From assembly GCA_963788975.1 (NCBI GenBank), contig CAWBIJ010000003.1, forward strand, positions 1-64,000: a stretch of DNA of 64,000 bases, written 5' to 3'. This DNA comes from VRUE01 sp963788975. Its GTDB lineage: Bacteria > Actinomycetota > Thermoleophilia > Solirubrobacterales > 70-9. Below are positions 1-8,488 of the stretch, piece by piece (position 1 is the stretch's first letter; each line of letters opens with the position of its first letter). The translations under genes were made by a program, and so were the position numbers. The notes below the pieces were generated by a model, which worked only from the letters and a program-made list of their open reading frames with translations, did no database searches and was not told the DNA's origin.

Positions 1-582
1 GAGCGGCGGCTGTTCGCCGAGCAGGCTGGTGCCGTTCTTGTCGAGCGGGCTCGCCTGCTCGTAGGCACGGCAGTCGGGGAGGCCTAGGCCCGGACCTTTG
101 CCGGTGGGACCGGCGCGCAGGGCGTCGTTGGGGCAAGGACCGAAGGGAGACGGGAGGAAGAGGGTGGTGAAGGTCCTGTCGGGACCCGTGACCCCGGCTG
201 GCGCGTCTGCGTTTTTGGCGATGACGCGGAAGAAGTAGGTGGTGGCGGGGCTGAGGCCTTCGATCGCCTGCGTTTTTTCAACCGGGCTGGTGCCGAGGGG
301 GATCGTTCCTTTCGGAGCCTGCGTGCAGGGGTTGGGGACTTCAGAGCAGGGAGCTGTGCCGTACTCGAAGAAGAAGCTGGTCGCTTTGCCTTCGGGGTTG
401 ATGGCGGTGCGCAGGGTGGCCGATTCCGTGGAGACCGAAAGGGCACTGGTCTGCAGGATGACGGGGGGAGCGGCGAGGGCGCTGGGGGCGAAGGCGAGAC
501 AGAAAAAGCTTGTCAGCGTGATGAGGAGGCCGCGAGCCGTCCAGCCACTTGCCGCATCCTCCCTGTTAGTGCCCCTGCTCAT
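1..582 (-). CDS. Large secreted FN3-type protein, 5' part (cut by window edge)
   Basis: Reading leftward from an ATG at 580-582, the frame stays open for 194 codons to the window edge. It begins with a basic N-terminus and a hydrophobic export segment ending in PSALAAPP. A fibronectin type III-like domain follows (ends LSPATTYFFRVIAKN), then the family signature PCPNDALRAGP and DCRAYEQ with four cysteines nearby. I associate this architecture, normally continuing into WD40/YWTD-like propeller repeats, with very large surface proteins of Thermoleophilia; their function is unknown. A decayed copy of the same family lies on the other strand at 3313-4700. The ribosome site GGGAGAGAGC precedes the start. 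Only the N-terminal portion is visible, so the total length cannot be judged. Confidence 0.8.
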   Translation of the reverse strand, partial: MSRGTNREDAASGWTARGLLITLTSFFCLAFAPSALAAPPVILQTSALSVSTESATLRTAINPEGKATSFFFEYGTAPCSEVPNPCTQAPKGTIPLGTSPVEKTQAIEGLSPATTYFFRVIAKNADAPAGVTGPDRTFTTLFLPSPFGPCPNDALRAGPTGKGPGLGLPDCRAYEQASPLDKNGTSLLGEQPPL

Positions 583-757
583 GCTCTCTCCCTTCGTTCT
601 TTCCACCTTGGTGCTTCACCCTGTGCTGGTCCCTGTGTTTGCTTCTCGTGCTGTGTCCCTGGCCCCGCGTGACCCGGGACCGCCTGAGGCGATCCCGGGT
701 CGCGGGTGTGCTTCTTGGTGCTCAGTTGCTGCTTACGGCTTCATAGTGTTGTGGTGT

Positions 758-1474
758 TTAGTGGACCGCCCATAACTCGCCGCTTACACTTTCAACTTTC
801 GCTTCGGCATCCAGGTGTGCTTCATTGGCTCCATAAAGGAGTTTGCAGCCGAATAAAGTTAACGTTCCTATGCTGCTGATGTTATGGAAAGCTGCATAGT
901 TTAAGTTATCAACCGATGCCACGAGACAACCTTTAACTTTTGCGGTTTCCGGCAGCGCGCATTCGGTGTTGTTTGTTATCGTCGCGAATGTCGCTAAATC
1001 TTCGGGTGTGAATAATATATACGGTGCGCCCGTGCCAGTACCGTGCTGCGCTTCTGTTAATGCCGTATTGCCTGAATGTAAGATGATTAAGGCTTTGGTT
1101 TTAGCCGTGATGTTGGGGATTGTGCATACAGCACCAGTTAAGGCACCGCCGCTTACGCCCTGTGCTAAACAGACTTTGAATTCAATTGTTGCTTTGCCTG
1201 TACCAGTTTCCGTTATCGAAGCTGTAGCTACTTTCGCTTCGTGACAGAAAATCTCCATGTTCAGGGTTAAGATCAGGAGCTTGTTTGTTAAAAGGTTCAG
1301 CCCTACTCCGCTAAGTGCAAAATTGCCAAAGCCGGTTAATAAGGCTGTCTTTTCTGGATTTAATACTAAAACCTGCCCACTGGCCTGCGCCCCGCTGGCG
1401 GCAAACGCCATCAGCCCAAGCGCGGCAAGCATCGAGACGCCAAGGGCCCTGAGCCCGTGCTTTCGATAGTTCAT
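758..1474 (-). CDS. Exported protein, TTA-rich paralog A
   Basis: This encodes 238 aa with a clear signal peptide (MNYRKHGLRALGVSMLAALG, cleavage near ASGAQASG) and GGAGGA just ahead of the ATG. The mature part has no domain I can name, but shares blocks with the gene at 5182: LNMEIFCHEA, CLAQ, GAVC.IPNITAK, TPED, ECALPE, KLLYG and AHLDA. Conserved cysteines suggest disulfides outside the cell. The leader is written in GC-rich codons, but immediately after the cleavage region the codons become AT-rich, with 17 TTA leucine codons by my count. The change sits at the domain boundary and suggests a mosaic origin. The gene is read in the same direction as the FN3 protein gene downstream. Function unknown. 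Confidence 0.85.
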   Translation of the reverse strand: MNYRKHGLRALGVSMLAALGLMAFAASGAQASGQVLVLNPEKTALLTGFGNFALSGVGLNLLTNKLLILTLNMEIFCHEAKVATASITETGTGKATIEFKVCLAQGVSGGALTGAVCTIPNITAKTKALIILHSGNTALTEAQHGTGTGAPYILFTPEDLATFATITNNTECALPETAKVKGCLVASVDNLNYAAFHNISSIGTLTLFGCKLLYGANEAHLDAEAKVESVSGELWAVH

Positions 1475-1977
1475 GAATCCTCCATTGATCGTTACGGTTT
1501 CGCGCGTAGAGCGTAAGGCGCCTACGCAACAGTCAGAATGGCGCTCCCCGGTCTGGCCGTCAAGGACTTGGCCCAAATGTTTTTTAGCTTTGGAGCTGGC
1601 GGGCTACCTCATTCAGCAGACGCCATGCTGCTTAAAACGCGGCACTCATGTCCTGCCCATCGCGGTAGGTCTTAGCGCGCGTGAGGCCTTCGATGAGAGG
1701 CGCTTCACCGAATCAGTGCCCGTGGGCTCATCTACCGGATGGCAACGGCGGTGTAGGGGTTTGCGGAGCAGGGAGGGAGGTCGTATTCAAAGCCGCAGCT
1801 GACTGTTTATCGCCGTGGACACTGAGCTTGCCACTGCCACCGCGGAATCACTCGAGGGCCACAGCGACCATGGAAGCTGATTCTCGGCGGGCAAACTCCT
1901 CGATTCATTCAGTCTCTGACTCCGGTCCTCCGCGAATACTCGAGCGGGAAGGTAGTGGCTTTCATTCTCTTGGCTCT
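1475..1977. other. Intergenic, no gene seen
   Basis: About 500 bases between the start of exported paralog A and the end of the coiled-coil membrane gene. Open frames on the plus strand are short and lack recognisable domains or good ribosome sites. The promoter for paralog A should lie next to 1475, but I could not single out convincing -35/-10 boxes. Confidence 0.4.
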
Positions 1978-2592
1978 TTACCTCTCAGCTTTGCCGCGGC
2001 ACTTTTTGCCTTTGCGAGCCTGCTTGTCACGTTCAGCGTCTTTTCGGCGGGTGATGGAACGAAGCCTGTAAAGGCCGCCACCGAAGATGAACAAGCCAAG
2101 GGTTGGCCTGATTTGTTGGTACCACTCTGCATAGCCAGTGGTTAGAAAGCCTAACCCAATAGTCGTCAGGATCCCGATGGCGACGATGCACATAGAGAAA
2201 TAGCGCTCCACTCGCGTCATCTGCGTGTCGATTTCCAGGTTTTTCATTTCAGCGGCAGTGCGCCGAGCGTTCTCATCTATTTCCGCATTGGTCTTATTTT
2301 CGCGATCTCGAATATCAGCGTCGGTGCCTTGCGCTTTGCGTTTTATTTCACTGACTGAGCGTTCCGCGTCTCTTTCAATCTCAGCTTCGACTTGCTTATT
2401 CGCGCGGGTTGTCGCTGCTTGTATCTCGTTCGTTTCGACTTCGTAGCGCCTCAGTTCCGCTTCCAAGCGGCCAGGAATAGACTCCTCGGGGTCTCCCGCC
2501 CCTGTCCAAGGTGGCCTTGGAGGCTTAGGTGGCGCTTTAGCTCCAGATGCCTGCTCAGCTGGGGGCTTATCCGGCTGCCCAGATGTGCTCAT
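1978..2592 (-). CDS. Coiled-coil membrane protein, unknown function
   Basis: 204 aa from ATG at 2590-2592; a TTG start at 2644-2646 would add 18 residues and cannot be excluded. The N-terminal 45 residues are proline-rich (KAPPKPPRPPW). Then comes a charged helical region of about 80 residues with alternating E/R/K and few hydrophobics (AEIERDAERSVSEIKRKA), typical of a coiled coil. Two membrane segments follow (YFSMCIVAIGILTTIGLGFL and LGLFIFGGGLYRL), and a basic tail rich in lysine and arginine ends the protein. Base composition is lower in GC than the surrounding chromosome, like the two exported paralogs on either side. No family recognised. Confidence 0.65.
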   Translation of the reverse strand: MSTSGQPDKPPAEQASGAKAPPKPPRPPWTGAGDPEESIPGRLEAELRRYEVETNEIQAATTRANKQVEAEIERDAERSVSEIKRKAQGTDADIRDRENKTNAEIDENARRTAAEMKNLEIDTQMTRVERYFSMCIVAIGILTTIGLGFLTTGYAEWYQQIRPTLGLFIFGGGLYRLRSITRRKDAERDKQARKGKKCRGKAER

Positions 2593-3312
2593 AGCACTGT
2601 GTCTTTCGAAAGCGCCCCCAGCCAAAAGCAGGCTGTCGTCAGCCAAGCGGAATGAACATTCCTTATAAGGACTTCATGGGTGCTAGGTCTAGCGGCCATC
2701 TGGCTTCCTCCTACTCGCCAGCGCGGGGGCTGAATCCCTGCGTAAACAGGCGACGCGGTAGAAGCAGACCTAGTACGGAAATTCTGCTTACATCATACGG
2801 TCAAACACTACAGCTGCCTGTTCAAGCAGGAAAATATTTGATGCCGGAGGTCCGGCTACAGAGTTACTATTTCGCTCGTTACTCTCTCCTCACTCGCATA
2901 ATGCCGCGAGCGTCGCTTTCTTTGCACAGAAGCCCTTGTTGAGTCCGCACTGGAGAACTGCCATATAAGGATCAGGTCACGCAGGGACGCTGATGGCCCC
3001 ATCTGAATAGGGCCATAAACTGGGCAAATCTTCCCCAAGGACCGCTTAACACTTACACATCATCGCGTTTGCGATGAAAAGACCCTCCCATTGTTTCGAA
3101 GAGCGGTGGCCAGTTCTCTCCTGGCTTTAGCCAGCATACGGGACCGTATAGAGCCTGTCAAGACACCCCCAGATATCTTCAGACGTTATGATCGGTGTTA
3201 GGCAAAAAGTTAACTAAAACATTGAGCGCCCGGCTCGACCTGAGAGTCGCATAACCCAAAGCAGCACTAACATTAACTAACGGCACAAGACGTAAGCAGC
3301 AAGTAGGCATCA
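2593..3312. other. Intergenic, no gene seen
   Basis: About 720 relatively AT-rich bases. Several short open frames exist on both strands, but none has a recognisable domain or codon use like its neighbours. It separates the leftward gene pair from the rightward pseudogene and paralog B, so divergent promoters are expected here, but none is obvious. Confidence 0.4.
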
Positions 3313-4700
3313 CGAAGCACCTTCGCCACCACCTACTTCTTCCGCGTCGTCGCCAAAACGCCGAAGGCGAAGCCAAAGGCCCCGACAGGTACTTCACCAC
3401 CCTCTTCCTCCCGCTCCCCTTCGGCTTCTGCCCCAACGACGCTCTGCGCGCCGGCCCCACCGGCGAAGGCCCCGGCCTTCTCCTCCCCGACTGCCGCGCC
3501 TATGAGCAGGCCACCCCGGTCGACAAGGACGGCACCAGCCTCTTGGGCGAACAGCCGCCACTCAGAGCCTCAATCGCAGGCGATGCGATTCTTCGAATCC
3601 TCTTCCGGCATCCCCGGCGGCGAAGGCATCCTGGCCCCACGGCAGCGCCGGCGATTCGGCCAAGGTCACCGGCTGGTAAAGGGACCTCTCCTTCTCTTAC
3701 TCCTGGGGCGGAGATCTCGAGCACGAAAGAGCTGGCCACCTGGCGCGCTCGAGCAAAGACGGCTCCCTGCAGACCATCGTCGACTACACCAAACTGAGGC
3801 CAGGCAACCTCTTCTTCGCCGGCGCCGCCACTGATGGCTCGACCGTCTACTTCGAAACTACGGGTCCCAACCAGGCAGAGCTGAGCCCAGACGCCGCCCC
3901 CAACCGCAACAACCTCTACGCCTGGAACCGCGACACAGAGGAGTTAGAGCTAGCGGGCGTCCTGCCCGACGGCTCCACTCCTCCCGACGGCTCCCTCGCC
4001 GGCCCCTGTGACTGAGTCGGGGAGACCGACAAAGGCACGCTCGCCAGCGGCGGCTCCCAGCGCGCCTACTACACCCAGGATACCTACGCGGTCTCCGAAG
4101 ACGGCAAACAAGCCTTCTTCACCGCCGGCGACACCCGGCATCTCTATCTGCGCGAGGACGCCACGGACCCAAGCGCCTCCACCCAGCACGTCTCCGAGTC
4201 AAAGCACACCCCGCCCGATCCCCTCGGCACCCGCCCCGCTGCCTTCGGGCCGCCACTCCCGACGGCTTCCACGCCTTCTTCACTAGTTTCCGAGAAGCTG
4301 ACCGATGACGCGACGACTGGGCCGGAAGTGACAGCGATACCGGCAATCGCCCGGACCGAGAAGGACAAAGACCCGATCGAGATCAAATGCCTGCCGACCG
4401 CAGTCGATTGGGTCGACGTCCACGGGGCATTCGTCTACTGGACCGACTCCGAGGTAGGCACGATCGGCAGGGCCGATCTCGGCTGCGAACCCCGCCAGCA
4501 TCGACCCCGACTTCATCGTCCTGCCCAACATCGAAGTCGAACCGAACCGGGGGTCTTCGTCCCAACAGCCCCCAACCCCCGGGACCTCGCGGTCACGGCA
4601 CCCACATCCATTGGACCAACGCGACGAACGAAGCCAAAGGCACGGGCACGATCGGGCGACGGAGTTTGCCGTCAGGGGCCCCCTCATTGCCTTCGTTGTC
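3313..4700 (+). pseudogene. Decayed copy of the large FN3/YWTD secreted protein
   Basis: Starts abruptly inside the FN3 domain (ATTYFFRVVA) with no leader. Homology then moves between reading frames: FCPNDALRAGP and DCRAYEQ in one frame, ESSSGIPGGEG in another, then a propeller-like stretch (GSTVYFETTGPNQAELSPDA) that ends at an in-frame TGA near 4012. After the stop come DGKQAFFTAGD and a YWTD-type repeat (FVYWTDSEVGTIGRADL). A missing A in the run near 3356 explains the first shift. Several shifts plus a stop and a missing 5' end mark it as a pseudogene or a badly sequenced copy of the gene at 1-582, whose first 30 shared codons are nearly identical. Confidence 0.75.
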
Positions 4701-5181
4701 AGCACACTGGAATGTCCTCCTTTGATCTCAGTTTGCTTCTTTGACTTCCGTGCCGCTAGTTTCTTCACACGCTTCCTAGTCCCAATAGGAAGCTGCGGAA
4801 ATCGTCTTGAAAACGCATCGTCCCTTGGGGATGTGATGTGCCCACTGCGACGGCAATGCCCAGGCCGTCGCAGCAACGCATCACGCTGATGCGCTGTGCG
4901 GAAAGATGCCCGCTGGAGCGACTCACCACTACCACCGGTACCAGCTGCTCAGCCATAAGTCAGCGTATCGTTACTATTCACGGGGACTCAGGGATCTTGC
5001 AGTCATGGGGGACTGAATTCAAAAGTCAGAACGTTCTTATCAACAGGCGCAGGTGTTGCGTACTGCCGTTCTTGATTTCCCTCAGATAGAAAACTCATGC
5101 GCCGCGCGCTTGACCTTGGTCCGAGCGAAAGCGATGCTCGCTCCTTTCTACCGGTGCGAACCGCACAATAAAGGAGGAGAA
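4701..5181. other. Intergenic upstream of exported paralog B
   Basis: About 480 bases between the pseudogene's last recognisable YWTD remnant and the strong ribosome site of paralog B. No credible gene found. It probably holds the promoter of the gene at 5182. Confidence 0.35.
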
Positions 5182-5874
5182 ATGAACTACGGAAAGCAAG
5201 GCATCAAGGCCCTCGGCCTCTCAATCATCGCCGCGCTCGGGGTGATGGCTCTCATGGCCACAGCGGCAAATGCGTCTGGGGCATTCACTTTTGAAGAACC
5301 GACCAAAGGCTCAATCATTGGTAAAGCCGAGAACACTTTAGAAGGCCGACTTTTGATCTTAAGTCTAAATATGGAGATCTTTTGTCACGAAGCAACCGCC
5401 ACCGGATCAATCGACGAAACCGGATCCGGTACTGTGACAGTCGAAATCACTAAATGCTTAGCGCAGGAAGCAAAAAGTGGAGCATTATCTGGAGCAGTAT
5501 GCGAAATTCCTAATATCACTGCCAAAGCAACAGCGTTAGTAATCTTACATGAAGGAAGCGTAAAATTAGAAGTGCATGACAGCGGAAAAGGGTTACCTTT
5601 TCTCTTACTTACCCCTGAAGACGGTTTAACCTTTGCGAAAGTATCAAATAACTCTGAATGCGCATTGCCAGAAGTAGCCAATGTCAAAGGCACGCTAATA
5701 GCGAGTATTTCGAATCCTCATGGAACAGACGTACAAAAGTTAATTTCCACAAAAAACATGTCCTCTTTATTCGGAATACTACTTAAATATGGTTCCAACT
5801 CAGCACACTTGGATGCAGATATGCAGATGGAACTGAGTGGTACCTACACTGGTTGGAAGTGGGGTGCCGTTTGA
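5182..5874 (+). CDS. Exported protein, TTA-rich paralog B
   Basis: 230 aa from the ATG at 5182, chosen because AAGGAGGAG sits directly upstream and the leader MNYGKQGIKALGLSIIAALG matches that of paralog A. Cleavage is expected near TAANASG. The mature part is about half identical to paralog A, keeping LNMEIFCHEA, CLAQ, PNITAKA, ILH.G, LLTPED, ECALPE and the C-terminal YG.N.AHLDA. GC-rich leader codons change to AT-rich ones right after the cleavage region; I count 12 TTA codons, eight of them aligned with TTA codons in paralog A. It ends in front of a strong bidirectional terminator. No function can be assigned; a secreted or surface protein is likely. Confidence 0.88.
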   Translation: MNYGKQGIKALGLSIIAALGVMALMATAANASGAFTFEEPTKGSIIGKAENTLEGRLLILSLNMEIFCHEATATGSIDETGSGTVTVEITKCLAQEAKSGALSGAVCEIPNITAKATALVILHEGSVKLEVHDSGKGLPFLLLTPEDGLTFAKVSNNSECALPEVANVKGTLIASISNPHGTDVQKLISTKNMSSLFGILLKYGSNSAHLDADMQMELSGTYTGWKWGAV

Positions 5875-5947
5875 ACGGCTAAAGGAAGCTCGTATCCCGG
5901 ATTCAATGAGCAATCGTCGACCCCGAGGGGATCGCTCCCAGCAAAAC

Positions 5948-5982
5948 AAACAGCCCGGCCGATGTGATCGGCCGGGCTGTTT
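5948..5982. terminator. Bidirectional intrinsic terminator
   Basis: A 16-bp perfect inverted repeat (5948-5963 and 5967-5982) with a 3-base loop lies between the convergent genes at 5182 and 5995. On the minus strand the stem is followed by TTTGTTTTG, a usable U-tract for the collagen-like gene; on the plus strand the tract is short (TTTCG). Confidence 0.88.
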
Positions 5983-5994
5983 CGATAGAGGCCC

Positions 5995-6852
5995 TTAGAA
6001 TCCCCTTACTGCCCAAGAACCGGCAACAATACCGGTGCTTGCCAATGTGAATCTAACCATTGCACCATATCTATTGGTCCCAAATACACCTTGGTCCATG
6101 GTGAGAATTCCTTCAAAGCCCGGGTTAGTCGGGAGAGAGGGGGACCCTTGGAAGACACACAGATGACCTTCTGGTGCTGCTGGGTTATTCAAACCCCCAG
6201 AGCAACCAATCGTTCCCGGTCCAGCTCCGTCGAAGTCAGCAAAGTTTGCGTCGGTCGAGTAGTGGACTTCTTCTTCACCGATACCACCAGAGAGTTTGAT
6301 GGGAAAGGAGATTGGCGCGATTACCTGCTGGCCTGTTTCCCCAGCTGTACCCCAGCTACCTTGCATGAGCACACCAGCTTCGAGCGGTTCTCCATCAAAG
6401 GTAGCGTCTACGCCATCGGCCCCCGGAGAGCCTTCCTCGCCGTTGCAGACTTCTTTCGCTGAGGCAGGGTTTTCTTTCTCTTCGACTTCGATACCGCCGA
6501 GTTCGGCGCAACCAGGTTCATCCACAGGAATGTCGGTCACGACGACACCTTTTCCAGGGATCCCCTGGGTCCCTGGGGTCCCTGGGGTCCCGGGAGCGCC
6601 GGTAGCACCTTTGGCACCAGGAGCTCCAGCCGCACCCTGTGGACCGGCTGCGCCCTGGCCCGCTGGGCCTTGCGGGCCCGCCGGACCGGTCGGACCGCGT
6701 TTGCCGCGGGGCCCTGGCTTACCGCGTTTGGCTGAGGCCGTCGCACCATCGCCGCTGTTAGAGGCAGCATAGGCTCCGCCGAGCATGGCGAAGATGAGGG
6801 CGCAGACCGCGATCACCCCCGGAATGCCGAACCGCTGATTGAAAAACTTCAT
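5995..6852 (-). CDS. Secreted collagen-like (G-X-Y) protein
   Basis: 285 aa with an N-terminal export/anchor segment (GIPGVIAVCALIFAMLGGAY) and AAGGGG ahead of the ATG. Residues about 43-102 form an uninterrupted G-X-Y collagen-like repeat rich in proline and alanine (GKPGPRGKRGPTGPAGPQGP). The remaining 180 residues form a globular C-terminal part with several cysteines and the closing motif SWAVRGF. Proteins of this layout are common in Thermoleophilia and probably trimerise outside the cell through the collagen-like stalk. It stands alone between the bidirectional terminator and a regulator gene; no substrate or partner is evident. Confidence 0.85.
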   Translation of the reverse strand: MKFFNQRFGIPGVIAVCALIFAMLGGAYAASNSGDGATASAKRGKPGPRGKRGPTGPAGPQGPAGQGAAGPQGAAGAPGAKGATGAPGTPGTPGTQGIPGKGVVVTDIPVDEPGCAELGGIEVEEKENPASAKEVCNGEEGSPGADGVDATFDGEPLEAGVLMQGSWGTAGETGQQVIAPISFPIKLSGGIGEEEVHYSTDANFADFDGAGPGTIGCSGGLNNPAAPEGHLCVFQGSPSLPTNPGFEGILTMDQGVFGTNRYGAMVRFTLASTGIVAGSWAVRGF

Positions 6853-6910
6853 TGTCTACCCCTTTTTTTTGAGTTTTTAGATTTAGATTGGTGTGTTTGA
6901 CATAGGGGCC

Positions 6911-8296
6911 TCATGAAGTCCCCTGCCGATCCGTCGATCTCTGGGTGGAAGTCTCAGTGGGAGCCTTTGCGGCGCGGCGGATCGCATCCACCGCGGCCGA
7001 AGCGCCAATCGCCGGCGCAAGGGCCATGTAAGAGAGCGTCGGCGCGACGCTGGGCAGCTGCTGCGCTTGGCCAATCACGACGTAGTGGTGGATCACACCC
7101 CACACCGCCGCCACGGAGGCCTCGGCGTCGAGCCCTCCCGGCCGGTGCTCAAGCGGAGCGCTGTCGCGGAACAGCTCGCCCACCCGCGCCGTCAGCCGCT
7201 CGCGGGCATGTACTCCCCCCGGCCCCAGCGAGAAGATCTCGACGAACCCCAGCGTCGCTAGCACCGGGTCGGAAGCGATGTATTCGCAGAGGACGGTGAC
7301 TCCACGGTGAACGCCCTCCGCCCAGCTGCCGGCATCGGCGTACGCGGACGTCGCCAGGGAGATCGCGTGCACGGCGTGCATCTCGAGTGCGGCGACGAAG
7401 CAGTCCTCGACGCTGTCGAAGCTGGCGTCGAAACTGCGACGGGAGACACCGGCGACGGCGCGGATGCGCGGGATCGTCAGCTCCGGGTAACCCTCGGCAG
7501 CAGCAAGCTTCGCGACGGCGGAGAGAATCAGGGCGCGCTCATCGCCGGGTGCCTGGCCGTTTGCATCCGCCGGCGACACAGTGCTTCCGAAGACGGAGAG
7601 TGCCGGACTTATCCGAAGGTCGGGCTCTGCGAGCGCCCCGGCGGCCTCAGACTGGTAGCAGAACGCCCAGTCCAACAGCCCGTCGATGAGCCCAGACAGC
7701 TCGGTCTCGCGGCTGTTGAGCAGGCGGGTACGTGCGATGCCGACGAGCCCGGCAACAATGCCCTCGATGACGAGCGAGGGCGCCTCACTCTCGGTGGCGA
7801 CTTCGAAGCCCTCGTCGATGAGACTCCCCAAGGCATGTTCGGCATTCCTCAGCTTCCGCAGCGCAGCCGGTCCCGCTGCGAGCGCCTCGAGCAGGACGAC
7901 ACGGCCAAGTTGCGGGTTGCGTTCGAGCTCAGCAATCAACGAGAGAAGGAGGGCTCGAAGCTGCTCTCGTCCTTGCTCCCCGTCCTGGACAGCCCGGTTC
8001 GCGGCGCACTGGACTACGTTGTCCAAAGCAGCAAGGAGACAGGCCTCCTTGCTGTCGAAGTGCTCGTAAAAAGTGCGGGTGGAGACGCCGGCCAGCGTGG
8101 CGAGGCCACGCACCGTGACGGCGTCGTACCCGTGCTCGGCGACGATTTGGACCATGGAGCCGCGAAGCCGAGCTTTCTGGTGGAGCGCCACCTCCCCCGC
8201 GGGCTTCCCCGGGCCCGGTCGCAGCTTCGAGTACAGCGCTTCCGGCGGTGCGGCATCCGGCGCGGACAGCGCCGTCGCCTCACGCGTCGCGGCCAT
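6911..8296 (-). CDS. Tandem TetR-family regulator (two TetR units)
   Basis: 461 aa from the ATG at 8294-8296. Two complete TetR-type units are joined head to tail. The first helix-turn-helix lies at about residues 41-90 (VRGLATLAGVSTRTFYEHFD) and the second at about 253-302 (IRAVAGVSRRSFDASFD). Each is followed by an all-helical ligand/dimer domain of about 150 residues. Ordinary TetR proteins are about 200 aa and dimerise; this one could be a covalent dimer with one polypeptide per operator. It follows glpD in the same direction with 175 bases between them, so it may be separately expressed. The ligand is unknown. The second helix-turn-helix departs more from consensus than the first. Confidence 0.88.
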   Translation of the reverse strand: MAATREATALSAPDAAPPEALYSKLRPGPGKPAGEVALHQKARLRGSMVQIVAEHGYDAVTVRGLATLAGVSTRTFYEHFDSKEACLLAALDNVVQCAANRAVQDGEQGREQLRALLLSLIAELERNPQLGRVVLLEALAAGPAALRKLRNAEHALGSLIDEGFEVATESEAPSLVIEGIVAGLVGIARTRLLNSRETELSGLIDGLLDWAFCYQSEAAGALAEPDLRISPALSVFGSTVSPADANGQAPGDERALILSAVAKLAAAEGYPELTIPRIRAVAGVSRRSFDASFDSVEDCFVAALEMHAVHAISLATSAYADAGSWAEGVHRGVTVLCEYIASDPVLATLGFVEIFSLGPGGVHARERLTARVGELFRDSAPLEHRPGGLDAEASVAAVWGVIHHYVVIGQAQQLPSVAPTLSYMALAPAIGASAAVDAIRRAAKAPTETSTQRSTDRQGTS

Positions 8297-8469
8297 CCAC
8301 GCACCCCGCTCCCACAGGCTCGTGCAGCAAGTCCTCTCTCCTCCCCGGCATCGGAACCCCGTTTGTTCCGGATAACGACTCCGATGGTTTACCAGAGCCC
8401 AGGCCGGTCTGCAACCTGTGCCCGCGGCTATTAGGCCGCAGGGCATCTTGCTAATCAGTCATCCTAAAA

Positions 8470-8488
8470 TGCTAGGTATCTTCTAGCA
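8470..8488. promoter_or_regulatory. Inverted repeat ahead of the tandem TetR gene (possible operator)
   Basis: TGCTAG, seven bases, CTAGCA: a 6+6 bp inverted repeat of the size TetR proteins bind, located between glpD and the regulator and overlapping the last codons of glpD. Autoregulation is an inference only. Confidence 0.3.
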
